A stretch of DNA of 64,000 nt, taken from contig OY986438.1 in the NCBI GenBank assembly GCA_963920525.1, positions 126,238,920-126,302,919 of the forward strand, read 5' to 3'. The notes under the pieces were generated by a model. It worked only from the letters and a program-made list of their open reading frames with translations. It made no database searches and was not told the origin of the DNA. A program made the position numbers and the translations under genes. This DNA is from Dichetophora obliterata (taxonomy: Eukaryota > Arthropoda > Insecta > Diptera > Sciomyzidae). Below, piece by piece: positions 10,488 to 22,129 of the stretch (the stretch's first letter is position 1; the number at the start of each line of letters is the position of its first letter).

Positions 10488-11090
10488 GCTATTGAATAAA
10501 AAAAAATAAAATTTAGTTTTTTGGTCGAGCTTCAGGAGAACCTGCCGTTAAGCTCTTTGCTGTGCTAAAAATATTCACTTCATAAGTAAATTTATATAAT
10601 TTAAAACATAAGACACAAGAACGCTTCAAAACAATCCAAATTTGATGCAGAAGATTGTTTCAATTGCAGCAAATAAAAATTTCTAAATACAAAAGTGAAA
10701 AACAAAAAAATCATACTTTTTCCAAGCAATATCTTGTAAGCAGTTTAACAAGTAAATTGCTGTTTCCAATTCCAAGTAAGACCATGGATTATCTTCCACA
10801 ACATTTTGAGTATCTTCTATTCATATTGTTTTTACCCGATACATACCCAATATCTTAGTTATTATATTAGTTATAATACTTTTTGTACCACAAGCCAATA
10901 CAAACAATTTTAAAAGGTCAAATTATCTTAAATTAACTTTAAAGTAACAACTTTTGCATTAATTTTTTTAATACTACTAAATTTCTTACCTGCTTTTACA
11001 TTAATTTTTAATGAATATTATTACATTTTTTTAAATTAATGTTAAAGATAGCAATAAATTTATTTTTTGCACAATGATAAAAACATATAC
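10488..11090. other. Non-coding AT-rich DNA
   Basis: No gene or bounded repeat recognised. Confidence 0.5.
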
Positions 11091-12252
11091 AGGGGAGCTA
11101 AGGGCTAGTTGTAACAAGGTTTGGATAAATAGATTTATTTTGAAATATTTTTAACTTTTTCAGATTAAAACTGGAATATATTATAGCCCCAATATTTATT
11201 CACGATTTTAAAAAAATATGTTATGAAAAATATTATTGATTTAAAAAAAATAAAATACTTTCCGAGGGAAGTCAGGTGCAACAACTTGCCCAGTTTTTGT
11301 TGTAGGTTGTAACAGATGACTTGAGGCTTGTAGTAACTTTAAAAAAGTGCATTTAGTCGGCACTTTTAAAGCTTTTATTTAGTTTTTCTGATAAACTAAC
11401 ATATAATATTATCATAAGACTTATATATTGATATCTTAGCTGTTCAATATAAAATTTTATATGAAATTAGCATAAAAATAACTTTTTGAAGTTAAAAAGT
11501 TACAAAAAAATTTTATTCAAGTCAAAGAGCGTGCATCTTATTACTCTTGTTCTGAGTGTGGAGAGAGATTGAAGGCAAAAACTTCATGCAAATTAACTAG
11601 CTGAATATGCTGAAGGTGATCATTGAATCTATTTTTGCAAAAATAAAGTAACAATATGAAAGAAAACATACAAACAAACTTTCCATGTTTAACTTTAAAT
11701 AAACTTATATTAATACAAACGAAACCATAAAAACAAACAAAAAAAAAAAAACAATAAGCTCAAAAAACATAAAGCCGGATACCTAAAAGCACGCTCTAAA
11801 AAGTATGAAATAAGAAAATATTCTCATCTGAAATTGTTATGTACAAACCATTCAATATTTTTTGTGTATCACATATATAATCATATGTCGCCCTGTAGAT
11901 GAATAGAGTGATCCACTTTGCCCTAAAGCTGATGATAGCTTACTACGATAAGAATGTATTGTTTTGTTTGGATAGGTGGATATCTTTTGAAAATCACTAT
12001 GAATTAGTATAATAATGTATAAATAACAATAAAATATATTATGTGTAAAATCTTTATTTAATAGACAACAAATATTGAAGAGTTTGTACGTAACAATTCC
12101 AGATGAGAATGTTTTATTGCTTCATACTTTTAAATGGCGCCATATTCAATTATATGTGACGTCACATACATTTTCTTCATTGGAAGATCAAAACGCATCT
12201 AACGATACCTTATTTGCTTAACAAAAATTTTTTTTTAGTTCATGACTTTATT

Positions 12253-12345
12253 CCCGGATTTCGGGATCCAGGGGTACCAGACGTTTTAAGCCACTTTAAA
12301 TCCCGGGATTTTCTTTCCGGGATTCCGGGATTTTCAAATAAAAAA
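12253..12345. repeat. Cluster of CCCGGGATT motifs
   Basis: Repeated GGATT/CCCGGGATT words, some palindromic. Similar clusters lie at 13500-13552, 37979-38005 and 39209-39303. The two pairs are each about 1.3 kb apart, as expected for the ends of one element family, although I could not match their interiors. Confidence 0.45.
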
Positions 12346-13499
12346 AATTTATATCAATATTTTTTGTGAGTGCAACCATTTTAATTTAATATGAATATAG
12401 AATTAGAAAAACCTTTTATTGAGGCTGAAAAATATTGTAAGAACGCTGAGTGTAGCAAAGACTTTGCAGAACCTGCAACATCGGGAATTCAGCTAAGTAT
12501 TTAAAAAGTGTCTGATATTCCGACTTCGGAAATTATTTTGTTTTGTGGTGGAGGCAATCGTTGTCGAAACTTATGGCGTTTTCTTTTCTCGCGATAATGT
12601 TATATTTATTTTGCCCTGCGCCGGGGCTGTCAAATTTAGGTGTTCTTTTCTCAGCATATTCATAGGGTTGCGTGTTCTTTTCTCAAAATGTTGCACTCTG
12701 ATCCGGCAAAAGTGCGACATTTTCTACCATTGTGAAATCGTAAAGGCGGAATGCAACATTATCACGAGCAAAGAAAACTCTATAACAGTGAGCGTTGCCC
12801 AGCGGATTTTTATGTATCGTCTGTAATTTATAAATAAAGATTTTGTTATAATGGATGTAAATTGCATAATTTTATTATTTAACTGATTTGTGAAAGGGTT
12901 GCATTTTTCTTGTTCTATTCTTATATGAAAAATGCGATATTTTCGCAGGGAGTATGGCAATATTTTCATAATGTTGCCATTTAATGAGGTTGCCATTTGA
13001 TCGAGAAATGAAAACGTCATAAAAGATTGCAAAAGATTATTATACAACTATTTCTCCAAAGATTCTTCTCAATAGAATTCCAATAGAATCAGAACGGTTC
13101 TTCTTATCAGCGGGTTATATTTGTAACAATATCCGATCATCTCTAATGGAAAATTAGACGCGTTGATCAGCTTAATGTATATACTTTAAAAATAATAAAA
13201 AATTTAATTTTATAAAGTCTTTTCTAATCTAAATCTAAACAAATTAAAAAATGTTTAAAATTTATATATTAATACATTAAACTGTTCTGTATTTTATTTT
13301 ATTATTTTTCATTTTTTAAATTAATAAAACTTTGCTAGTCATTAATATTATTTAAATTTATTTGTTTTGTTTTTGTTCCTTTATAAAATAATTGAATTTA
13401 ATTTTGTAGTTTCAAGTAATAAATTATAAAAAATTGCATTAAAACGTTTTGAATTATAAACTTTTAAAGAAAACTTCTTAAAGTTTTCAATCACAATCT

Positions 13500-13552
13500 A
13501 GGCCCGGAATCCCGGGATTGAGATGTTCAATCCCGATAATCCCGGGATCGAG
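13500..13552. repeat. Cluster of CCCGGGATT motifs
   Basis: Contains AATCCCGGGATTGAG and ATAATCCCGGGATCGAG in quick succession, facing the cluster at 12253-12345. Confidence 0.45.
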
Positions 13553-13924
13553 AAAAGCTTCTGAGATAGGACCTCCTTATACATACAAACATATATTCAT
13601 ATTGGTCAAGCTCCTTTTTCTTCGTTGTTGTCGGGTAATTAAGTTGTAACAACAGGATGATTTCGAAAATTTTTAATTATTTACTAAAAACTATAGTTGT
13701 TACTAAAACAATAATATTATAAATTTTAATCTTACTATATAAACGAAATTAATAAAATAACTTACTTTTTCAACTTTACCAATTTACTTTTAAATGCAAT
13801 ATTTAAAAAAATATGTTCTACTTATTAACAGAAACTATGAAGCTGCAACACACGTTTACACTTTACTAAACATGTTTACGCAATCGAAACAGTTATTATA
13901 AGACCATTAACAACAAGTTTTATT

Positions 13925-15235
13925 AAAAACTAGCTGAAACCCACCCACGCTCCCTTGAATGTGTTGGTTCTAAATTGAAGTCGAATACTTAAATCCGATG
14001 CTGTACGACCTATAAATGAAAGCTGCTCGATAGCACATATTTGAGTTGTATGCTCCTTGTCCAACGCCCATAAAATGTTACCAATGAAACTGCATTTGTA
14101 AATTTAGTCCGAATACTAAATTCAGACGCTGTGCGACCTACATATAACAACAAAGATATTCGATAGCAAAAATTTGGGTTATATCGGAGGTGTCACTTCC
14201 CCTTTTTCAACACCCTTCAAATGTAATCAATGAAACTGAATGTGAACATTGTGGTCGAATACTGAATTCCAAAACTAAGCGATCAGTAACTCCAACGCTA
14301 TTCAATATCGAAAATTATGGTTTTATGGGATGTGCCACGTCTTCTTTTCTAACGCTCATAAAATAAAATCAATAAAATTGCATGTGTAAATCGGAATTCC
14401 TACGCTGTGCGACCTTTAACTCCAAAGCTATTCGATATCGCTAGCTTGGGTTAAATGGGAGGGCCACGCCCCTTTTAAAAATGCTCATAAAATGTAATCA
14501 GCTAAACTTGATGTGTACGTTGAGGTCGAATACTGAATTCCAAAGCTGTGCGACCTATAATTTCAAAGCTATTCGACAGCACAACTCTGGGTTGTATAGG
14601 AGATGCCAATCCCCCTTTTCCTACGACCATAAAATGTTATTAATGAAAGTGCATGTATAAATTAAGGTCGAATACTGAATTCTTACGGTGTGCGACCCAT
14701 AACTTCAGATCTATTCGATATCGCAAATTTGGGTTGTATGGGAGGAGCCACGCCCGCTTGTTCAACGCCATAAAATGTTATCAGTAAAAGTGCATTTGTA
14801 GATTGAGACCGAATACTGAATTTCATAGGTGTGCGACCTATAACTCCATAGCTATTCGATGTCGCAAAATTGAGTTGTATGGCAGGTGCTACTCCCCCTT
14901 GTCCAACGTCCATGAATGTTACCAATGAAACTGCATGTGTAAATTTAGGTCGAATACTGAATTTTGATGCTGTGCGACCTATAACATCAAAGCTATTCGG
15001 TAGATCAAATTTGGTTTTTATGGGAGGTACCACTTCCTCTTTTCCAACGCCCATAAAATGTTATCAATGAAATTGCATGAATAAATTGATGTCGAATACT
15101 GAATTCCGATGCTATCTATGCGACGTGTAACTCCAAAACTATTCGATATCGCAAGGTTTGCTTACATCGAAGGTGCCACTTTCCCTTGTTTTTTTATTCC
15201 CATAAAATATAAATGTAAACCCATAACTACAAAGC
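13925..15235. repeat. Tandem array of about 140-bp diverged units
   Basis: The phrase GTCGAATACTGAATTC or a close variant recurs near 13973, 14108, 14264, 14525, 14665, 14807, 14948 and 15091, mostly 135-145 bp apart. Each unit also has GCTGTGCGACCTATAAC, ATTCGATATCGCAAA and a GCCACGCCCC-like word. Units are visibly diverged, so the array is old. Open frames inside it are by-products of the repetition. Confidence 0.8.
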
Positions 15236-15660
15236 ATTTTGATATCGCAAATTTTTTATATATTTGAGGGCGGTAAAAGTGGGTGTAGCAGTTATTACTT
15301 AAACCATCTCGCAAGTCCACTGCCAAAATTTGAGCTCAATCGGGCCAGTAGTTTCGAAGTCTTTTTGTCTTTTCTTAAAAGTAAAGGTAGCTATAGTGGG
15401 ACCACGCCTATTTTTATTATTATAGTTACCGATAGTTATTATACAAACTTTATTACCAAATTTTAGTTTATTACGACAAAAACCGTCTTAAATATAGCAT
15501 TTTTATTGATTTGTGGGAAGTAAAAGGGGGTGTGGCAACATTTTTTTCCTTAACCTTTGCGTATCAATTACAAATAAATCCGCAGAAGGAAGTATCCAAT
15601 TTGGTCCAGTTGCTTTCAAGTTTTAAGCATACTACCAAATCAGATTATTTTAAACTACTG
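15236..15660. repeat. Satellite-like repeat related to 62110-62400
   Basis: Reads GAGGGCGGTAAAAGTGGGTG, then a phrase ending TCGGGCCAGTAGTTTCGAAG, then AGTAAAAGGGGGTGTGGCAAC. The reverse complement of these words occurs in the duplicated segment at 62110-62400, so both belong to one dispersed family in opposite orientation. Confidence 0.55.
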
Positions 15661-15713
15661 AGTATTCAGCCTTTAACAACTTAACCCTGTAACAACTAGC
15701 CCCTAGCTCCCCT

Positions 15714-16160
15714 AAATAAACTCAAACTAGAACGGACTCTGTCTTTTTAATAATAAATTTTGATTTTATTTATTGTAACGAATTTTTTAAGGATTAATTA
15801 TTTGTTTTGGCCATAAAAAATTTTTCTACAATCACCAACAAAGCCTACTCAGAATGTACGCATCGATGAACTTTTAAGAGACACTCTTTCTGGTACTCTA
15901 ATTTTAAGTAAATATCGCAGCAACACTACCTAGAACCATGAGAATCTTTTCATTAACAGGATTCTTTGCCACACATTTATAGTTTTCTCAGCATTTGTAT
16001 TTGTAAACTTTACCCTTTTTGTAAATTTTACTATGCAGAAGGACAAAAAATACACAATATTCCTATCGTAAAAATCTTAAGGTCAAATAGGCAAATATTT
16101 ACATATTATTGACACATGTGCAAAAAGACACCAAAAACTAATACAGAATATTTAAAATTT
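15714..16160. other. Non-coding AT-rich DNA
   Basis: Nothing recognised. It lies just upstream of the candidate gene leader. Confidence 0.45.
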
Positions 16161-16199
16161 ATTTGCAGGATATTGTGAAATTATCATAGAACGATAGAA

Positions 16200-17236
16200 G
16201 ATGCAAAATCTTGGCCGAAAAGGAAAAAAAGTGTAGCAAAGAGTCAAGCGGACGACACGACAACGATGATGACGACAGCTGTGACCGCAGCGATAACAGA
16301 TTTAATTTGATTTGTATAAATATTGTGTGTCCGGCCTACGAGTACGACGACCAACCAGAGAAGGCAGACAGTACAGCACGTTTTAGTGTGTTTCTGTGTT
16401 AGTGTGTTTATGTGTGCAAAGTACAACAACAACAGTGCTGCCACCTAGTCCTGACATGATAAATGAAATACATGCATAAACAAGGGCATAAATCAACAGC
16501 TGATGACTAATAGAAAAGTGTAGAGCGTAACAAGAAAGGAACAGCGTGTTCTGAGGCATTAAGCAGTAGTGCAGTCAAGAGCAAAGTGAAGCTTTTAAGC
16601 TGATCATTATTTATGCCAAGTGCGTGAGAAATATTTAAAAAAAAATAAAGTGTTAACAAATTTTGAAGTGTTAAAAATTCCATAAAAGTTGGTATTAACT
16701 TTGGAAAATATTCAAAAATTACTCTTCATCAGCAAAGCCCATCATTAAAAAAAACCCCATCAATAATGCATACAATAATACAACAATAATATCATATACT
16801 TAATAGCAAATCAATAAAAATTTTCTGAAACTCAATATCAAATCCATGTATATTGAACTGAAATATAATTGATCATTGCTGAATAACGAATTTGAAAATA
16901 TGGCTCATTAAAAATAATACATACGTATATCGATTACACAATTAATCAAAAAGAGTGAATTTCAAATTCCACTTTGATGTTCATAGCTTTTTTGTATTGC
17001 TGTTTTGTGCATTTTTAATGGATTGAAATTTAAATAGCGTTTGTTCTGAAAAGAAGTGCATAAAATTTAAAAAAATAATTTAAAGAACCTAAAGTGAATA
17101 AAGCTAGCCGTTAAAGTGTGTGAGTCTAAGGGTTTGGACAGAGCTGCTCATCAGTTAAAAACGCTTTCTGAGAATTAACCAAAGGATAATTAATTTACTG
17201 GCCACATTATAAGCAATCAAGTGAAAATGTTGAGGT
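16200..17236 (+). other. Candidate 5' exon (leader plus start codon) of a host gene
   Basis: A richer, less AT-biased stretch (16200-16460) leads into a leader ending CAAGTGAAAATGTTGAG at 17236, directly followed by GTAAGTAG. The ATG at 17227 has a fly-like Kozak context (GAAAATG), and AG/GTAAGT is a consensus splice donor. This would give a first coding exon of only eight bases (Met-Leu plus two bases) on a long untranslated leader, common in fly genes with large first introns. It is an inference from signals. Transcription and the remaining exons are not proven. Confidence 0.4.
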
Positions 17237-18589
17237 AAGTAGCTTTAACTTTTCTCACTAACAACAATTTAATATGTCTGTTTTGACACTTTTATACGCA
17301 CGCACGTACATATTTGAGTTTGTGAATTCGTATTTTTTGTTTGGTTTAAATTAATTTGGTTTATTTTCAATACAGTATGTCAGTTTTTCGGCTTCGCTTT
17401 TCTCACTTCCTGCTCTTGTTCGTTTTTTTTTTACCTTGGTTCTTTGTATATCTGACGCTTCAATGCGAACCCTTGTCTCGTTATCACAAATGAAAAAAAA
17501 CAACAATTCCAACAGTTAGTCATTTTTTAATCCGCACTTAAAAGTGGTTTTGTGGCCACTTTTGTTAATTTAAGTGCAAATCGATTGAAAGTGATACCCT
17601 TTGAACGATTTTATTTAACAATTATTGCCATTGAGTAGCTCTGTAAATGCGCAAAATGGAAGAAAAAAAAAATTAATAACTAGTATTGTGAGTAAAATGA
17701 TTCGGTTGAATGTGCAATTAGTTTGAATTTAATTTTTTGTACTGTGGTTACTAAAAAACCAACCCGCGGGAATTCGATCAATGGTGAATGCTGATGCTTA
17801 TGTGAAGCTGATGTAATCAAAATTGTGTCATCGAATAAATCATAGATGTTTCTTTTTGTTAGATACTCAAAGCAAAAATTCTAAGCAATAAGAAAGTCGC
17901 AAGAATAAATCACAGTTATAAAATATAATAAAATATGAAATAAAATGTCACAAAAAGGCTTTCATCGAAGATAATCACAGAGTTTAACTAAATGTAAGTG
18001 GCAGTAGAATAATATCTCAAGAAAGAAAGTGCTTCCTTAAAAATATCCTAATGAAATAACTTCACAAAAGTCACAATTAAAATACTACCACGAGTATTCT
18101 AAGGCAAAAAGTATAAATAGTAAACTATTTCCGAAATGCCATATGATGCCAGACCTGACGAGTTCTTAAAAGAGAAGTGTACGTAACAACCATGTTTGAG
18201 TTGATATAATCGATGTGTCACCATTAAATTTAACATTGCTATACCATTTCGCCAAATGCAAAATCATTCATAATAAGAAAGTCGTATGAAAAAAGTCGCA
18301 ATAGTTCTTTACAAAAAATGAAACATTATACAAAAGAAAACAATATCACCTGGTAAGCAAGTAAGATCTTATAAAAAAGCCATCGGCTTAAAGAAAATCA
18401 TAGAAAAAGTGCAGGTAATGTGGTTTGCATGCTACTTTTTTGGCTATTATGCTGATCACCTACAATATTCAGTATACATTTTTCTATTCGGATATGCCTT
18501 AGACATCCCATTTCCTTGCAATTCCTTCAACGCCGTAAATGCACCAAAATGCTTTGAATGCGATAAATATAATTTTTTTAAGTTAACTT
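17237..18589. other. Non-coding DNA, possible first intron
   Basis: Begins with the GTAAGT donor described for the candidate exon. I see no coding stretch or bounded repeat. Confidence 0.4.
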
Positions 18590-19075
18590 ATTGTTGCGGT
18601 CGTGGTTAACTGGTTCGTAATTTAATGCTTCAAAACAACTCAAGATCGGGCTCAAATCCCATTTGAGATAGACAGCCCGATTCTGAACAATTTTCCCGGT
18701 GTATCGGAAAAGGGAGTTTTGATTTTTAAGATAAAGTTGAAGAACATTTTGGAAATTTTTAATGCAAATTTGTAGGTAAACCGTTAATATTCATAAAATG
18801 TGATGTCTTTAGCTGCTATCTTAAAAATTAAAACTACCTTTACCGATTTCTCTGAAAATATTATTCAGAATCGGGCTGAGAATCTTTTTTCAATTCAGCT
18901 CGGCTGTTACCTATCTGCAAGTTATGGTGAAGCTGGGAGAGTAAAAACTGCCATGTAAAGCTTCTGGGCAACTTGACCCGGACGTTCAGTTATCGATCGT
19001 TTCTGTTCAAACATATATGTAATAAGACGCACAACACAATAACTCGAAGTCCCTTCAAAGGCTGAAATGAGCAAT
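18590..19075 (+). mobile_element. tRNA-derived SINE (family 1, copy C), split by a MITE
   Basis: The head (about 18595-18672) has a weak A box TGGTTAACTGG and B box GGGCTCAAATCCC. After the nested MITE (18673-18878) the family-1 body resumes, with AGAGTAAAAACTGCCATGTAA and ACGCACAACACAATAA, which match copies A and B. It is clearly more diverged than the other two and on the opposite strand, so it is older. I found no target duplication. Confidence 0.75.
18673..18878. mobile_element. MITE nested in SINE copy C
   Basis: A 206-bp element with inverted ends of about 60 bp: the left starts CAGCCCGATTCTGAA and the right ends TTCAGAATCGGGCTG. It is flanked by the 3-bp direct repeat AGA (18670-18672 and 18879-18881). 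The terminal CAGCCCNATTCTG resembles the larger MITEs at 19310 and 24889, which also have 3-bp duplications. Confidence 0.8.
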
Positions 19076-19309
19076 CCTTTTATTTTTTGTTATTTTGTTA
19101 AATAATAGGGAGTACTAACTATGAGAAAGCCAGCAAAAGCAGTTATGTCCCAGCAGTTATTTTTGAGTCTATTGGGAAAAACTAACTAGTTCATTTCTAA
19201 CGCATTTGTACTTGCTATGAAATAGTACAAAACACTTTCAGCGTAGAACAGATCACTTGGATTTTATTTTATATTCTGGTCAACATTTTTACTGACAAAA
19301 ATAAACTAA
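19076..19309. other. Non-coding spacer
   Basis: AT-rich, nothing recognised. Confidence 0.4.
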
Positions 19310-19843
19310 CAGCCCTATTCTGGCAGCTTAACTAAGCTCACCACATTAACAAAATAGTTAATATTAACAATTTGTTAAGGTTTCGTATTCTGCTGCATAT
19401 TTAAAAGCTCTTTTCCTTACATTTTTGTTAATAACAGAAAGAGCCTTAACAACGAATGAAATGTATGTGTTTAGATAGAAAATTGTTGTGAAAATAATAA
19501 AAAAATACAAATTATAATATAATATTGAGTTTAAATACTTTAAACTGAACAATGGAAGAATTTTACTTATTTTAAGTGTTGATAATGAAATCTTTCAGTA
19601 GCCGTGGCAAATTTTTCAAGCGCTCGCAAAGTCACAAGCTGCACTCAAAGTATCTGTTTATATAGCGCATCTCTTCTTTCAATAAGCATATCGATTTTCA
19701 CCATGCATGGTGAACTTTAAAAGCTTTTAAGCTTTTATGTTGTTAATGATTTTTAAGAATATCAACATTTACATAACATAACAATCAGCTTAACAAGAGC
19801 TTCTTAACTATTTCTTGTTAAGCCAACAACCAGAATAGGGCTG
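19310..19843. mobile_element. MITE, CAGCCCTATTCTGG family, copy 1
   Basis: 534 bp with inverted ends CAGCCCTATTCTGG and the 3-bp duplication TAA (19307-19309, 19844-19846). It shares its full length with the copy at 24889-25425, which lies in the opposite orientation. Internal palindromes such as CACCATGCATGGTG are common to both. It encodes no transposase. The 3-bp duplication allows PIF/Harbinger- or CACTA-like families, but neither is proven. Confidence 0.85.
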
Positions 19844-20009
19844 TAAATCTATCTAAAATAAATAAACACGGGTTAAGTTAATTTTTTTTATTTTAAAACT
19901 GTTTGAGGATAATTTGTTAAACAATGATGCTTTGACAGAAAATTTTTATTACCATTAAACAACTTTTGGCTTGAGGTTAGCTAACCATTACGCTCCAACT
20001 TGATATACG

Positions 20010-21172
20010 AACGATTGTGAACCCAGCTTACTTGATGTATTCTTAGCTTCTGATATATCTGTAGTGTTAAAATTCGATCAAATGATATTTCTTTCTGACC
20101 ATGACTTAATTTTCTGTTTCATTAATGTTAACTTTAATTGCACTGCTAAGTGTAATCATGGATAAATTGAATGTTGTTTTTGATCAAAATGTTCCTTTAC
20201 GTATTGTGAATGTTTTAAGTAGCAACTGTCCTTGGTTCACTAATCGTGTTTTAGGTGCTATAAAGTTACGAAATAGACTACATTCTAAATGGGAAATTAA
20301 TAGCTCTAGGAAAATTATAGAATATCTCGTAACAATGCATCAGCAATAATAAAACAAGAAAAAGTCTAGTTTCTATAATTCAAAACTAAATCCTAATTTG
20401 GACTCGAAACAGCTGTGGAAGAATATTAAAAGTCTGAGAGTCTTTGGAAAGCAATCAGATGACTCTAATTTAGATCCTGATTTTCTCAATGCTTTTTTCT
20501 TGAGTACCCCAAGTACAAGTACCAGCAACGAAAACTCATCTGTGATACAAAGGAATTTTATTTTTCCTTCGTTTGTATTCATTCCTGTCGACGTAAACTT
20601 TGTTACGAAATGTATAATACAGAAAAAATCCAACGCTGTTGAAGTTGATGGGATGCCAATTAAATTAATTAAAATTGTTCTTCCTTTTATAATTGGACCT
20701 TTGACCCACATTATTCATTGTAGTTTATCTAGTTCGCAGCACCTTTACATGTGGAAAACTGCCACTGTAACTTCGATACCCAAAACTGCCAACGCATCTG
20801 ACTATAAAGACTACAGACCAATAAGGATACTGCCTGCATTAGGAAAGGTGCTCGAAAAGATCATGGCGGACCAAATTTCTCAATTTTTAAATGAAAACAA
20901 ACTGCTATCGCGTTTTCAGTCAGGTTTTCAATCTGGACATAGTTGTTCGTCAGCGACATTAAAAATTACTGACGATATCAGGATGGCGTATGACCAACAT
21001 TTTACAACACTGCTGTGTCATATTGATTTTTCGAAAGCCTTTGATGCTGTAAATCATACTTTGCTTTGTCAGAAACTATCTATATGCTTTAATTTTAGTC
21101 ATAATACAACTAGTCTAAAAAGGCATTATTTAAACGGAAGAAAACAAAGAGTTCTGGCACAGAGAGAGGGTG
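20010..21172 (+). pseudogene. Decayed LINE: endonuclease C-terminus and N-terminal half of reverse transcriptase
   Basis: Three coding pieces lie in different frames. At about 20030-20145 is an endonuclease tail with SDHDLIFC. At 20125-20349 is the linker with NCPWFTNRVLGAIKLRNRLH. At 20398-21172 is RT with DYKDYRPIRILPALGKVLEKI, KLLSRFQSGFQSGHSCSSAT and the first catalytic block HIDFSKAFDAVNHTLL. The copy stops before the YADD block, where unrelated repeat begins near 21170. Frameshifts and missing ends show a dead non-LTR retrotransposon, probably jockey/CR1-like. Confidence 0.85.
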
Positions 21173-21535
21173 GCAACCCTATAAACCATATTGAATTTTA
21201 AATTCTGACTTCAGATTCGAAACAAGCCACCTTCTAACACTGTTAAATGATGTTTAAAATTCTTAAAAATACATATTATTAGGTTTCAGCCCTACTATAA
21301 AAAAATTACCTAATCTTGAAATTCTGACAATGGATTCGGATTCAGAGACCCAATTTTACCTAGTGTTCGCGCCAGCACTGAATTCATAAAAATAAAAAAA
21401 TTAAGCTGGCAACCCTATAAACCATATTGAATTTTAAAATTTTGACTTCAGATTCAAAATCGGCGACCCCATAAATAACACTGTTTTAATGATGGTTAAA
21501 ATTCTTAAAAATACATATAATTAGGTGGCAACCGT
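21173..21535. repeat. Direct repeat of a GGCAACCCTATAAACC segment
   Basis: The phrase GGCAACCCTATAAACCATAT followed by about 100 bp of similar sequence occurs at about 21173 and again at about 21413, roughly 240 bp apart. The first copy abuts the broken LINE. A related stretch lies near 60200. Confidence 0.65.
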
Positions 21536-21559
21536 TAACATTTAATTCAATCTTATTAT

Positions 21560-21795
21560 TATTTGATTCACTTTGTTTTGAATCAGTCACATGTGAATAC
21601 TACCTACTTTGGGAACTACTTACACTTATTCATACTCATTTTTGAGTAAGTGGCCCATGATTCAAAAATGTGATTCACTTTTTTTTTTGAATCAATCACA
21701 TATGAGTACTACTTTGGAAACTACTTATACTTATTCATACTCATTTTTGAGTAAGTGGCTCATTGATTAAAAAATGTGATTCGATGTAGATCTCT
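21560..21795. repeat. Tandem duplication of about 120 bp
   Basis: Two diverged units, each with TGAATCA(G/A)TCACAT, then TACTTA(C/T)ACTTATTCATAC, then TTTTTGAGTAAGTGGC. Confidence 0.75.
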
Positions 21796-21968
21796 GATTT
21801 ATACCGAAGCCTTCACATGAAGTAACTTGTGCACAACAAGTTGGCAACACGTTTGCGACCAGTTCAATGCAACACAGCTTGCTGCAATTTTAATAGGCGA
21901 TTTTGTGTTGCATATTGTGTTTTGTTCTACCGTTCTTATGCTGTGACAAATAATGTATAGTTTATATT

Positions 21969-22126
21969 AGGGCAGTTCACGATCTTGTTGCATCGTTGTA
22001 AATGCAAAATAAACAGCTTTTACAAAAACAAAAAGCATTGAAAAGCTTTTGCAACATATGCTTTTTGTTTTTGTAAAAGCTGTTTTTTTGCATTTGCAAC
22101 GATGCAACAAGATCGTTAATTGCCCT
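21969..22126. mobile_element. Small palindromic MITE with ATT duplication
   Basis: 158 bp that folds almost end to end. Arms of about 70 bp (AGGGCAGTTCACGATCTTGT inward; reverse complement from AAGATCGTTAATTGCCCT) surround a loop of about 20 bp. It is flanked by the 3-bp repeat ATT (21966-21968, 22127-22129). No coding potential. Confidence 0.8.
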
Positions 22127-22129
22127 ATT

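Larger units (their letters stand above)
11091..15713. mobile_element. 4.6-kb unit bounded by inverted repeats
   Basis: The left end AGGGGAGCTAAGGGCTAGTT matches the reverse complement of the right end (AGGGGAGCTAGGGGCTAGTT) with one mismatch, and the match continues over TGTAACA/TGTTACA. The interior holds no long frame but contains CCCGGGATT-rich blocks and a long tandem array. This could be a large, decayed non-autonomous DNA transposon, or two related MITE ends facing each other by chance. No exact target duplication was found. Confidence 0.5.

Noticed and set aside
13925..15235. CRISPR-like array
   Set aside because: Units are about 140 bp and diverged throughout, with no short exact repeat alternating with unique spacers; the DNA is eukaryotic.
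16211..16444. Short frames on both strands at 16.2-16.4 kb
   Set aside because: They overlap each other and fit better as untranslated leader of the candidate gene; neither has a domain.
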